This document shows positions 15,807 through 23,608 of a DNA stretch of 33,672 bases, one piece after another. Position 1 is the stretch's first letter. Each line of letters opens with the position of its first letter. A program made the translations under genes and the position numbers. This DNA comes from Allobosea sp. (GTDB lineage: Bacteria > Pseudomonadota > Alphaproteobacteria > Rhizobiales > Beijerinckiaceae), in NCBI RefSeq assembly GCF_017308075.1, contig NZ_JAFKFX010000058.1, forward strand, positions 1-33,672, in the 5' to 3' direction. The notes under the pieces are model-generated. The model was not told where the DNA came from, did not search any database, and saw only the letters and a list, made by a program, of their open reading frames with translations.

Positions 15807-16579
15807 GCGCGCACCAGGCCCCAGCGTTCGATCGTCGCGCGTTCCAGGGGAGCGAGGATCAACCGGTCGATCAGCAGCCAGAGCGTGCCGATCACGATCA
15901 TGCCGAGGATGATCACCTCGGTCTGGTAGAAGTCACGGGCGACGAACAGCATGTAGCCGAGGCCGACATTCGTCGCGATCATCTCGGCCGCGATCAGGCC
16001 GCGCCAGGCAAAGCCGAGCCCGGTGCGGATGCCGGTGACGATGTTCGGCAGGGCGCCGGGCAGCAGCACGTCGCTCAGCATGGCGAGCCGGCCCGCCCCG
16101 AGCGACGCCGCCGCATTGCGGATCGGCATCGGGATCGTCGAGACCCCGAGCAGTGTGTTGTAGACGACGACGAAGAAGACGGCGTTGAAGATGACGAAGA
16201 CGATGGCGCCGAAACCATAGCCGAACCAGAGCGTCGCGATCGGGATCCAGGCGATGCCGGCAAGCACCGAGAAGAAGCGCAGCAGCGGCGTCAGGAAGGC
16301 CGAGACGCCCTTGCTGATTCCCATGAGTATGCCGAGCGGCACCGCGACGATGATCGCCAGCACGGTGCCGATAGCGACGCGCGCCAGGCTGGTCGCGACA
16401 TGGGTGAGCAGGGTGCCGTCACGCAGGCCGGCGATACCGGCGGCGAAGACGGAAGAAACGCTCGGGAAGATCTGCGGCCTGACCTCGAATACGGGAACGA
16501 CGATCGCCCAGATGACGACTAGGAAAGCCAAAGGCGCGACGAAAGTCAGCGCCCCCGCCAAGCGGTTGCCTGCGACCAT
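15803..16579 (-). CDS. ABC transporter permease, SsuC/TauC type (first gene of operon)
   Basis: A 258-residue polytopic permease with the coupling loop 'RNAAASLGAGRLAMLSDVL' and 'LPGALPNIVTGIRTGLGFAW' (core LPGALPNIV). I chose the ATG at 16579 because AGGGAGGA lies 6 nt upstream; the open frame extends to 16618, but that start lacks such a site. It is the first gene of the importer operon and would form a heterodimer with the neighbouring permease. The upstream region up to 17,098 is shared with the divergent regulator gene and contains a CTTG-CATA-CAAG dyad that may be an operator. Confidence 0.95.
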   Translation of the reverse strand: MVAGNRLAGALTFVAPLAFLVVIWAIVVPVFEVRPQIFPSVSSVFAAGIAGLRDGTLLTHVATSLARVAIGTVLAIIVAVPLGILMGISKGVSAFLTPLLRFFSVLAGIAWIPIATLWFGYGFGAIVFVIFNAVFFVVVYNTLLGVSTIPMPIRNAAASLGAGRLAMLSDVLLPGALPNIVTGIRTGLGFAWRGLIAAEMIATNVGLGYMLFVARDFYQTEVIILGMIVIGTLWLLIDRLILAPLERATIERWGLVRA

Positions 16580-16707
16580 GCATCCTCCCTGCGCGTGCGC
16601 CATCGGCCCACGAAGCAATCAATCCGCCCGCACCACGAAGGTGAGTGCATATTCCCTAGGCGCGTCTCTTGCGGCGGTTCGATCGAGCGAACCTTGAGAC
16701 TTCGCAT

Positions 16708-16719
16708 CTTGCATACAAG
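16708..16719. promoter_or_regulatory. Candidate operator dyad upstream of the NMT1-type importer
   Basis: CTTG (16708-16711) and CAAG (16716-16719) flank a CATA spacer, giving a form close to the TTGTATACAA-like sites of FCD-type GntR regulators. It lies about 130 bp upstream of the first permease start. The regulator is unknown; the GntR gene at 146-808 is a conceivable but untested candidate. Confidence 0.25.
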
Positions 16720-16915
16720 AACGTATAGGCGGGTTTCCCGAGCGGCAAGCCGGATCTTCCACCGGAACCATGTCGAGATCACCGCGGGCTGAGGCCGCCC
16801 TGGGGCCTTCGCCCCGGCTCGCTCGGCCTCTTCGCTGTCCGGCTCCTTGCAAATTCCGCCGCGACGGGCTCGACTCGACGGCCAGCAAGATCAGACGGGC
16901 GCGGGGCAGGGCGCC

Positions 16916-16959
16916 GAAACAATTTGTCACGATCGTATCGAGGCCGGCCGCGCTATAGC
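16916..16959 (+). promoter_or_regulatory. Putative response-regulator box and -10 upstream of the two-component operon
   Basis: The box GAAACAATTTGTCAC (16916-16930) is followed after 23 bp by TATAGC (16954-16959), itself preceded by CGC. The box matches 13 of 15 bases of GAAACAATATGTAAC at 19217-19231, in front of the copper operon, where the spacing to a -10-like TAATTT is 22 bp. This geometry fits an OmpR/PhoB-type activator covering the -35 region. Autoregulation is inferred. Confidence 0.5.
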
Positions 16960-17098
16960 ATCGGACCGAAAAGCGGGATCCACTGTTCGGAAAACTCCGA
17001 TGCGATAACAAAAAGATGGATCACCGTGACTGCGTCCGAACCGATGCGCGGTGATCTGGAAGAAGCCTTTGCCACGAACGACCAGGGACCAGCATGCC

Positions 17099-17845
17099 GT
17101 GAACGACACCGCCGCGAGCCCCGCGCCGCTCGGCTCGCCAGAGGCCCATATCCTCGTCGTCGATGACGATCCGCAGATCCGTTTTCTGGTCAGCCGCCTG
17201 CTCCGGGCCAATGGCTACCGCGTCAGCGCCGCCGCCGACGGCCGTGAGATGGCCGACAGCCTGAAGGGGGCGCCGGTCGACCTGATCGTGCTCGACGTCA
17301 TGCTGCCCGGAGCCTCCGGCTTCGAGCTCTGCCGCGAGCTGCGTCGCAGTTCCGCCGTCCCGGTGATCATGTTGACGGCGCGCGGCGAGGAAAACGAACG
17401 TATCTCGGGCCTGGATCTCGGCGCCGACGATTATCTCGCCAAGCCGTTCAGCCCCGGCGAGCTGGTCGCACGGATCAACGCGCTGATCCGGCGGGCCCGG
17501 CGGGCGGTCAGCCAGCCCGGTGCTGCCGCGGTGCGCAGCTATGGCTTCTCCGGTTGGACCCTCGACATCGTCCGCCGCGAACTGGTCGATCCGCAAGGCA
17601 GCGTCGTCGATCTCAGCACCGGCGAGTTCGACATGCTGCGCGCCTTCGTCGAGGCACCGGGCAAGGTGCTGTCGCGGGAGGCGCTGCTCGACATCGCCAA
17701 GAACCGCGTCGCCACCGGCTTCGACCGCGTCGTCGACGTGCAGATCAGCCGCCTGCGCAAGAAGATCGAGGCTGGCGGCGATGCCATGATCAAGACCGTG
17801 CGCGGCACCGGCTACATGTTCCTGCCGGAGGTCGAGCGTCGATGA
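17099..17845 (+). CDS. OmpR/PhoB-family response regulator
   Basis: A 248-residue two-domain regulator. The receiver has the acidic pocket (Asp22-Asp24), the phosphoacceptor Asp66 in 'LIVLDVMLPG', Thr93 in 'MLTAR' and Lys115 in 'YLAKPF'. The C-terminal winged helix ends with 'ISRLRKKIEAGG' and 'IKTVRGTGYMF'. The GTG at 17099 follows an AGGGA site; an upstream ATG at 17051 in the same frame would add 16 residues. It overlaps the kinase gene by 4 bp (ATGA). It lies immediately upstream of a copper operon that shares its promoter box, so I infer it activates copper-defence genes, analogous to CusR/CopR, although copper itself has not been shown to be the signal. Confidence 0.95.
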   Translation: MNDTAASPAPLGSPEAHILVVDDDPQIRFLVSRLLRANGYRVSAAADGREMADSLKGAPVDLIVLDVMLPGASGFELCRELRRSSAVPVIMLTARGEENERISGLDLGADDYLAKPFSPGELVARINALIRRARRAVSQPGAAAVRSYGFSGWTLDIVRRELVDPQGSVVDLSTGEFDMLRAFVEAPGKVLSREALLDIAKNRVATGFDRVVDVQISRLRKKIEAGGDAMIKTVRGTGYMFLPEVERR

Positions 17846-19218
17846 ATTGGCGCGCCGCGGATACGATCCAGTCGCGCACCATCGTCGTGCTGTTGCTGGG
17901 GCTGGGTCTTTTCCACCTGCTCAGCCTGTGGAGCTATCAGATCGGGCTGCGTTCCGAGGTCGATCTCGCCAATGAGAGCCGGTTGGCCGAACGGTTGGTC
18001 ACTATCAAGCGCGCCGTGCTGGCGTTGCCGGTCGAGGAGCGCGAGACGATCGCGCATTCGCTTTCGGGCGGCCCGATCGAAGTCCATTGGAGCGCGACGG
18101 AGCTCACTGCCGGGGGCGCCGGGGCCAGCGCCGGACCCGAGTTCGAGCCCCTGCGGGGCAGGCTGCTCGAACTTGCACCAGAACTCGCCCAGGAGCGCCT
18201 GATCCTCTCGGCGCCGCGCCTGCCGGATGGCGGCATCGACCCCCATCAGTTCCAGCTCTCGATCAGGGCGCCTGACGAGGGCTGGGTCAATTTCAGCGTG
18301 ACCAAGCTCAGCGGCCCGCATGGCAGCATGCACGGCATCGTCTGGTCGACGAGCCTGATGGGGCTCGGCGTCATCCTCGTCGCGATCCTGATGGTGCGCT
18401 GGCTGACAAGGCCGCTGCGCATGTTCGCCGATGCCGCGCGCCGCGCCTATGTCGGGGCGGAGGCACCGCAATTGCCGGTCGAGGGGCCGGCCGAGGTGCG
18501 CGAGCTCGCCAGTGCCTTCAACGACATGCAAAACCGCATCAAGCGTCTGATCGACGAGCGTACCCAGACGCTCGCTGCGATCTCGCATGATCTGAAGACG
18601 CCGCTGACCCGGCTGCGGCTGCGGGCGCAGGAGCTGCGCGAGGCGAAGGGCGCGCGGGACGAGGCGCTGCCGCCGGCGATCGATGCCGATCTCGACGAGA
18701 TGGAGGCGATGCTCGATGCCAGCCTGACCTTCCTGCGCGGCGAGCGCAGCGAGGAGCCACTGCGCGATTTCGATCTCGCCGCCCTGCTGGAGACGATCAA
18801 GGACGATGCGCTCGATGCCGGCCACGACGTCGTGCTGGAAGGGCCGGGCAAGCTGCGCTGGCGTGGCCGGCGCCTCTTGCTTAAGCGGGCTCTGACCAAT
18901 CTCGTCCACAATGCCGCGCGCTATGGCGGCCCGGTCCGGATCAGCCTGGCGCAGGACGCCGGCGGAGCGGAGATCCTGATCGACGATGACGGTCCAGGTC
19001 TGCCGGAGACGGAGCTCGAGCGGGTCTTCATGCCCTTCGTGCGCCTCGAAACCTCGCGCAGCCGCGAGACTGGCGGCGTCGGTCTCGGCCTGACGATCGC
19101 ACGCAGCGCGCTGCGCGGCCATGGCGGCGACGTCACCTTGCAGAACCGGCCCGAGGGCGGTCTGCGGGCGCGCGTCCGGCTGCCGCAGGCCGAGGTTTCG
19201 GCCCGTTCCGGCCGCTGA
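17842..19218 (+). CDS. Membrane sensor histidine kinase
   Basis: A 458-residue kinase: TM1 about 14-33, a periplasmic sensor domain of about 130 residues, TM2 about 170-188, HAMP about 189-241, and the HisKA phosphoacceptor His249 in 'AAISHDLKTPLTRL'. The catalytic domain has the N box 'NLVHNAARYG' (Asn357), 'IDDDGPGLP' and 'GGVGLGLTIA'. The organisation is EnvZ-like. The sensor region contains scattered His and Met residues (for instance 'HGSMHG' next to TM2) that could bind metal; this is only suggestive. The start overlaps the regulator stop (ATGA). The copper operon begins 81 bp downstream, and the operator box for it starts at the kinase stop codon. Confidence 0.95.
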   Translation: MNWRAADTIQSRTIVVLLLGLGLFHLLSLWSYQIGLRSEVDLANESRLAERLVTIKRAVLALPVEERETIAHSLSGGPIEVHWSATELTAGGAGASAGPEFEPLRGRLLELAPELAQERLILSAPRLPDGGIDPHQFQLSIRAPDEGWVNFSVTKLSGPHGSMHGIVWSTSLMGLGVILVAILMVRWLTRPLRMFADAARRAYVGAEAPQLPVEGPAEVRELASAFNDMQNRIKRLIDERTQTLAAISHDLKTPLTRLRLRAQELREAKGARDEALPPAIDADLDEMEAMLDASLTFLRGERSEEPLRDFDLAALLETIKDDALDAGHDVVLEGPGKLRWRGRRLLLKRALTNLVHNAARYGGPVRISLAQDAGGAEILIDDDGPGLPETELERVFMPFVRLETSRSRETGGVGLGLTIARSALRGHGGDVTLQNRPEGGLRARVRLPQAEVSARSGR

Positions 19219-19259
19219 AACAATATGTAACACCGCTCCGGAGGCCGTTTCGCTAATTT
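19217..19259 (+). promoter_or_regulatory. Putative response-regulator box and -10 upstream of the copper operon
   Basis: The box GAAACAATATGTAAC (19217-19231) starts within the kinase stop codon and is followed after 22 bp by TAATTT (19254-19259). It is 13/15 identical to the box in front of the regulator gene. If TAATTT is the -10, the box is centred near -42, as for class II activation by OmpR-type proteins. Confidence 0.5.
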
Positions 19260-19299
19260 CGCTTCGTCAGCCGATTCACCTCTGCGAAGCCAGCGAGCG

Positions 19300-19554
19300 A
19301 TGCCGACCGAGCCTCCACCGCATCCTTTCCGACGTTCCTTTCGGACGCGCAATGTCGCGGCCGTCCTGGCGCTCGCCGTATTGGCGGCGGGCTGCAGCCC
19401 GACCTATCCGCTCGCCGGTCGCCACCCGGCCGACCCGAGCGTCGCCGTGCCGGCGCCATCCTATGTCGCCGTTTCCGGCGCCAGGGCGCTGCGCCCGGCC
19501 GAGCCCAAGGGCTGGCAGGATCTCAACCGCCAAGTGACGCCGAAGGGGCAGTGA
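19300..19554 (+). CDS. Small outer-membrane-type lipoprotein of unknown function
   Basis: An 84-residue protein with a basic N-terminus, a hydrophobic stretch and a clear lipobox 'LAAGC' (Cys about 33), leaving a mature chain of roughly 50 residues rich in Pro and Ala. There is no Asp just after the cysteine, so outer-membrane sorting is expected. I do not recognise the family. It is the first gene of the copper operon, and its stop overlaps a GTG of the TolC-like gene, so it may accompany that protein in the outer membrane. That role is inferred from position. Confidence 0.75.
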   Translation: MPTEPPPHPFRRSFRTRNVAAVLALAVLAAGCSPTYPLAGRHPADPSVAVPAPSYVAVSGARALRPAEPKGWQDLNRQVTPKGQ

Positions 19555-19556
19555 TC

Positions 19557-21011
19557 GTGAAGCAGCGGAACCTGTCCCTCCATGGCCGCCGCGGCCTGCC
19601 GGTCGCGCTCGCCGTCCTTCTCGGAGGCTGCGCCTCATTCTCGCCCGATGCCGGGACCGGCGTCGCCCGTGACGTCGCCTTCGCCGAGCTCAACAAGGAT
19701 GTCGTCAAGATCACTGATGCGACCGGGGCGATCAGCGCCAAGGCGCGCGTCGACCAGCTTTTGAAGCAGCCGCTCAGCGCCGATGCCGCCGTCCAGGTCG
19801 CCCTGCTCAACAATCGTGGCCTGCAGGCCGCGTTCAACGAGCTCGGCATCGCCGAGGCACAGATGGTCGCTGCCAGCCTGCCGCCCAATCCGACACTCGG
19901 CATCTCCAGCCGCTCGGGGCGCTTCGCTCTCGAGATCGAGCGGCAGATCGCCGGCAGCATCTTCGCACTGGTGACGCTGCCGGCGCGGGCCGAGATCGCC
20001 CGCGAGCGCTTCCAGGCCGCGCAATTGCGTACCGCCGAGACGGTGCTGAAGCTCGCTGCCGACACGCGCCGGCAATATCACCGCGCCGTCGCGGCCAATG
20101 CCCAGGTCGGCTTCATCGAGCAGGCCAAGGGCTCGAGCGACGCGGCCGCCGAATTGTTCAAGCGCCTTGGCGAATCCGGCGGCGTCAACAAGCTCGACCA
20201 GGCCCGCGAATTCGCCTTTGATGCCGAGCTCGGAGCCCAGCTCGCCCAGGCGCGGCTCGTGCAGCGCCAGGAACGCGAGCGGCTGGTGCGCCAGCTTGGC
20301 CTCTGGGGCGACGAACTCAAGTTCAAGCTGCCCGGTATGCTCGCCCCGTTGCCGCGGCTGCAGAGCGTCAAGGCGATCGAATCCGAGGCGCTGCGCAAGC
20401 GCATCGATCTCAAGGTCGCCCGCGCCGATCTCGATGCGCTCGCCGGGGCGCTCGGCCTGACCAATGCGACGCGCTTCGTCAACGACATCGATCTGCTCGG
20501 CCGCCGCACCTATGACCGTGGCCGCAGCCTGTCACATGCCGGCGAAGTCGAGCGCGAGACCAGCCGCAGCCGCACGGTCGAACTGGAGATCGAGATCCCG
20601 ATCTTCGATTTCGGCCAGTCCAAGGTGGTGCAGGCCGAGCAGACCTACATGCAAGCCGCTAACAAGTTGGCGGAGAAGGCGGTCAACATCCGCTCCGAGG
20701 CGCGCGAAGCCTATGTCGGCTATCGCGCCACCTACGACATTGCCCGCCAGTACCAGAACAATGTCCTGCCGCTGCGCAAGATCATCCAGGACGAGTCGCT
20801 GCTGCACTATAACGGCATGCTGATCGACGTGACGCAGCTCATCACCGATGCGCGCGCCCGCATCCTCTCGAACGTCGCGGCGATCAATGCGCGGCGGGAT
20901 TTCTGGATCGCCCATACCGACCTCAAGCATGTCGTCATCGGCGGCGGGGCGGGCGGGGGCGGGGCCACCGTCGCTGCCGCGTCCGGCGGCGAGGCCGGCG
21001 GCGGCCATTAG
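19557..21011 (+). CDS. TolC-family outer-membrane efflux lipoprotein
   Basis: A protein of about 484 residues of the outer-membrane factor family, with a lipoprotein signal ('VLLGGCAS') and long alpha-helical repeats in both halves ('VQVALLNNRGLQAAFNELGI' core VALLNNRGLQAAF; 'EIEIPIFDFGQSKV' in the second repeat). The C-terminus is an unusual Gly-rich tail. I prefer the GTG at 19557, 8 nt after AAGGGG; a GTG at 19551 overlaps the previous stop but is too near that site. No adaptor or pump gene lies in this operon, which is odd for a TolC partner. The neighbours are a multicopper oxidase, cupredoxin and CusF-like protein, so it probably exports copper from the periplasm with a pump encoded elsewhere. 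Confidence 0.9.
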   Translation: MKQRNLSLHGRRGLPVALAVLLGGCASFSPDAGTGVARDVAFAELNKDVVKITDATGAISAKARVDQLLKQPLSADAAVQVALLNNRGLQAAFNELGIAEAQMVAASLPPNPTLGISSRSGRFALEIERQIAGSIFALVTLPARAEIARERFQAAQLRTAETVLKLAADTRRQYHRAVAANAQVGFIEQAKGSSDAAAELFKRLGESGGVNKLDQAREFAFDAELGAQLAQARLVQRQERERLVRQLGLWGDELKFKLPGMLAPLPRLQSVKAIESEALRKRIDLKVARADLDALAGALGLTNATRFVNDIDLLGRRTYDRGRSLSHAGEVERETSRSRTVELEIEIPIFDFGQSKVVQAEQTYMQAANKLAEKAVNIRSEAREAYVGYRATYDIARQYQNNVLPLRKIIQDESLLHYNGMLIDVTQLITDARARILSNVAAINARRDFWIAHTDLKHVVIGGGAGGGGATVAAASGGEAGGGH

Positions 21012-21029
21012 CGAGCGGGGAACGACAGC

Positions 21030-22466
21030 ATGACCATCTCACGCAGGGGCTTCATCGGCACCTCCGGCCTCGTCGTCGCCGCGGCCGGCGCGGTCTCCGG
21101 TCGCACCGCCTTCGCCTCGGTGCCGGAGGCGCCGACCATGAAGGAGGCGACGACCCAGGCGCCGCTCGTCCCGACCACGGGGCCGGACTACCAGCCGGTC
21201 GCGACGCTGAACGGCTGGACCTTGCCCTGGCGCATGAACGGCGACTGGAAGGAGTTCCACCTCGTCGCCGAGCCGGTCGAGCGCGAGCTGGCGCCCGGCA
21301 TGAAGGCCTATCTCTGGGGCTATAACGGCCAGTCGCCGGGGCCGACCATCGAGGCGGTCGAGGGCGACAAGGTCCGCATCTTCGTTACCAACAGGCTGCC
21401 GGAGAGCACCACGATCCACTGGCACGGCCAGCGTCTGCCGAACGGCATGGACGGCGTCGGCGGGCTGACCCAGCCGCATATCCCCACGGGCAAGACCTTC
21501 GTCTACGAGTTCGAGCTGCGGCGCTCGGGCACCTATATGTACCATCCCCATTCCGACGAGATGGTCCAGATGGCGATGGGCATGATGGGCTTCTTCGTCG
21601 TCCATCCCAGGGACCCGGCCTTTCGCCGCGTCGATCGCGATTTCGTCTTCCTGCTCAACGCCTTCGATATCGAACCCGGCTCCTATGTGCCGCGGGTCGC
21701 CGAGATGACCGACTTCAACATGTGGTGCTGGAACAGCCGTGTCTTTCCGGGCATCGACCCCTTCGTCGTGGGCAAGAATGACAAGGTCCGGATCCGCTTC
21801 GGCAATCTGACCATGACCAATCACCCGATCCATCTGCATGGCTACGAATTCAAGGTCTCGTGCACGGATGGTGGCTGGGTCGATCCGGCAGCGGCCTGGG
21901 ACGAGGTCTCGATCGACGTCGCCGTCGGCCAGATGCGCGCCTTCGACTTCGTCGCCGACGAGCTCGGCGACTGGGCGATCCACTGCCATAAATCGCATCA
22001 CACCATGAATGCCATGGGGCATTCGGTGAAGAACTATATCGGCGTCAGCAAGAAGGACCTTGCCAAGCGCATCGCCAGGATCGCGCCGGGCTACATGCCG
22101 ATGGGCTCGACCGGTATGGGCGAGATGGGCGCGATGGAGATGCCGCTGCCGGCCAACACCTTGCCGATGATGACCGGCTTCGCGCAGTTCGGGCCGGTCG
22201 AGATGGGCGGCATGTTCTCGGTGCTGAAGGTCCGCGAGGGGCTGGCGAAGAACGACTACAAGGATCCGGGCTGGTTCAAGCACCCCGAAGGCACCGTCGC
22301 CTATGAGTACAAGGGGCCGAAGCTCGTCGAGGCGCCGCGCACGGAGGGGCCCGACAGCGGTGCGCCTTCGGTCGACTGGCGTGCCAGGGATCCGCGCAAG
22401 CCGAAGCTCGGTCCGGACGGCAAGCTGCTTCCCCGGGCCAAATCCGGCGGACATTCCCATCATTGA
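21030..22466 (+). CDS. Periplasmic multicopper oxidase, CopA/CueO-like
   Basis: A 478-residue multicopper oxidase with a Tat signal ('SRRGFIGTSG'). All copper ligand motifs are visible: 'HWHG' (His130, His132), 'HPH' (His172, His174), 'HPIHLHG' (His265, His268, His270) and 'HCHKSHHTMNAM' (His318, Cys319, His320, His324 and axial Met329). A Met-rich stretch follows (about 354-386, with repeated 'MGxM' patterns) that could bind or relay Cu(I). It would oxidise Cu(I) to the less toxic Cu(II) in the periplasm. It starts 18 bp after the TolC-like gene, and the cupredoxin gene follows after 26 bp. Confidence 0.94.
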   Translation: MTISRRGFIGTSGLVVAAAGAVSGRTAFASVPEAPTMKEATTQAPLVPTTGPDYQPVATLNGWTLPWRMNGDWKEFHLVAEPVERELAPGMKAYLWGYNGQSPGPTIEAVEGDKVRIFVTNRLPESTTIHWHGQRLPNGMDGVGGLTQPHIPTGKTFVYEFELRRSGTYMYHPHSDEMVQMAMGMMGFFVVHPRDPAFRRVDRDFVFLLNAFDIEPGSYVPRVAEMTDFNMWCWNSRVFPGIDPFVVGKNDKVRIRFGNLTMTNHPIHLHGYEFKVSCTDGGWVDPAAAWDEVSIDVAVGQMRAFDFVADELGDWAIHCHKSHHTMNAMGHSVKNYIGVSKKDLAKRIARIAPGYMPMGSTGMGEMGAMEMPLPANTLPMMTGFAQFGPVEMGGMFSVLKVREGLAKNDYKDPGWFKHPEGTVAYEYKGPKLVEAPRTEGPDSGAPSVDWRARDPRKPKLGPDGKLLPRAKSGGHSHH

Positions 22467-22492
22467 GGCGCAATCGCGAACGGAGCACGCCG

Positions 22493-22981
22493 ATGAAGAC
22501 GCAGATCAGATCCATCGCCCTTGGCGCGGCCGCGGCGCTCGCCCTGTCGACGGCGGCCTTTGCCGGTCCCGGGGGCGCCGGCCACGGGCATGGCGACGAG
22601 ACCGCCTATGGCAAGCCGGGCGATCCGAAGAAGAAGGCGCGCATCGTCCAGGTCTCGATGACTGAGCGCGACGGCAAGATGCTGTTCATTCCGGACCGGA
22701 TCGAGGTGCGCCGCGGCGAGCAGGTCCGCTTCCAGTTGCGCAACAAGGGTGAGCTCGACCATGAGCTGGTGGTGGCGACGCTGGAGGAAAACCTCAAGCA
22801 CGCCATCGAGATGCAGAAAAATCCCGACATGGAACATGACGACCCGAACGCCAAGCGCCTTGCCCCGAAGAAAAACGGCGAAATCCTCTGGCAGTTCACC
22901 AAGGCCGGTGAGTTCGATTTCTCCTGCCTGATCCCCGGTCACCGCGAAGCCGGCATGACCGGCAAGATCATCGTCAAGTGA
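22493..22981 (+). CDS. Periplasmic cupredoxin (type 1 copper protein)
   Basis: A 162-residue protein with a Sec signal (about 1-24, 'ALSTAAFAG') and a His/Gly-rich start to the mature chain ('GHGHGDE'). The type 1 copper ligands are all there: His90 ('ELDHELVV'), Cys145, His150 and Met155 in 'FSCLIPGHREAGM'. The ATG at 22493 follows a CGGAG site; an in-frame ATG at 22463 overlaps the oxidase stop and would spoil the signal peptide. It probably carries electrons or copper for the multicopper oxidase encoded just upstream. The insertion between about 95 and 125, rich in Met, His and Asp, may be an extra metal site. Confidence 0.93.
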   Translation: MKTQIRSIALGAAAALALSTAAFAGPGGAGHGHGDETAYGKPGDPKKKARIVQVSMTERDGKMLFIPDRIEVRRGEQVRFQLRNKGELDHELVVATLEENLKHAIEMQKNPDMEHDDPNAKRLAPKKNGEILWQFTKAGEFDFSCLIPGHREAGMTGKIIVK

Positions 22982-23013
22982 ACCGCGACCCCTACGAAGA
23001 CAGGAGTTCTCCC

Positions 23014-23298
23014 TTGCGTATGACCATTTCCAGCTTGGCTCTCGCCACCTTGCTCGCCGCGCCGGCGCTCGCCCAGAACGCGCCGCTCGTCACCGGCACT
23101 GTCAAGAAGGTCGACACTGCCCAGGGCAAGCTCACCGTCGACCATGGCCCGATCAAGAACCTCGACATGGACGCGATGACGATGGTGTTCCGCGCCGGTG
23201 ATCCGGAGATGCTCAAGACCGTCAAGGCCGGTGACAAGATCAAGTTCACGGCCGAGCGGGTGAACGGTCAGATTACGGTCACAAAGATCCAGAAATGA
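23014..23298 (+). CDS. CusF-like periplasmic copper-binding protein
   Basis: A 94-residue exported protein (signal about 1-20, 'LLAAPALAQ') with the CusF core 'VDHGPIKNLDMDAMTMVFR' (43-60). CusF-type Cu(I) ligands His44, Met55 and Met57 are present; the Trp that stacks on copper in E. coli CusF is replaced, with Met52 in the neighbouring position. I favour the TTG at 23014, 7 nt after AGGAG; the ATG at 23020 is 13 nt away and the ATG at 22978 would spoil the signal. It overlaps the next gene by 4 bp (ATGA). It probably hands periplasmic copper to an efflux partner. Confidence 0.9.
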   Translation: MRMTISSLALATLLAAPALAQNAPLVTGTVKKVDTAQGKLTVDHGPIKNLDMDAMTMVFRAGDPEMLKTVKAGDKIKFTAERVNGQITVTKIQK

Positions 23299-23573
23299 GC
23301 CCTCGGCGCGCCCTGGCGCTCACCCGGCCGGCCTGCCTGGCCGCGGTGTGCGTCCTGGGTGCGCCGCAGGCAGGCTTCGGCAGCGACGGCAATCTGCAAG
23401 CCGTACTGCTCGAGGCCGGTTGCCCCCGTTTCCGGCTCGAGACGCTGTTCGACCGGGACGGGGTGACGAGCTATCGTGCGAATTGCTTCGGCTCGGCGCA
23501 CAAGCTCGTCATCGTCACTTGCATCAAGGGGGTATGCGTTCGCGAAAGGACGCAGGAGGAGCAGCCGGAATGA
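23295..23573 (+). CDS. Small exported four-cysteine protein of unknown function
   Basis: A 92-residue protein with a likely signal peptide (about 1-29) and a short mature chain with four cysteines (43, 64, 76, 81), arranged as C-x20-C-x11-C-x4-C, and a short charged tail. I do not recognise a family. It is translationally coupled to the CusF-like gene (ATGA) and precedes the DUF411 gene, so it belongs to the copper operon. The cysteines could form two disulfides or a metal site. Confidence 0.75.
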   Translation: MSPRRALALTRPACLAAVCVLGAPQAGFGSDGNLQAVLLEAGCPRFRLETLFDRDGVTSYRANCFGSAHKLVIVTCIKGVCVRERTQEEQPE

Positions 23574-23608
23574 GGGCTGCGGCTTCGCCCGCCAGAAGGA
23601 GAGTTGGA

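Larger units (their letters stand above)
16580..17098. other. Divergent non-coding region between the importer and two-component operons
   Basis: A 519-bp gap with no convincing gene. It contains a CTTG-CATA-CAAG dyad nearest the importer (16708-16719), a very GC-rich middle with short foldbacks, and the response-regulator-type box with a -10-like hexamer (16916-16959) nearest the regulator gene. Short open frames such as one at 16770-16958 have no ribosome site or recognisable product. No thiamine-type riboswitch core was seen, although some NMT1-type importers carry one. Confidence 0.6.

Noticed and set aside
16770-16958. 62-residue open frame in the divergent gap
   Set aside because: It has no ribosome site or known family, and it overlaps the proposed regulator box; it is most likely chance in GC-rich DNA.
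16580-17098. Thiamine-type riboswitch upstream of the NMT1-type importer
   Set aside because: I looked for the conserved CTGAGA and ACCTGA-like core on the minus strand and did not find it, so a thiamine-precursor role is not supported.
19557-21011. TolC-like protein as the outer-membrane partner of the RND pump at 27486-32071
   Set aside because: It is about 6 kb away in another operon with a terminator, an amidase gene and a divergent LysR gene in between; shared use is possible but not shown by the sequence.
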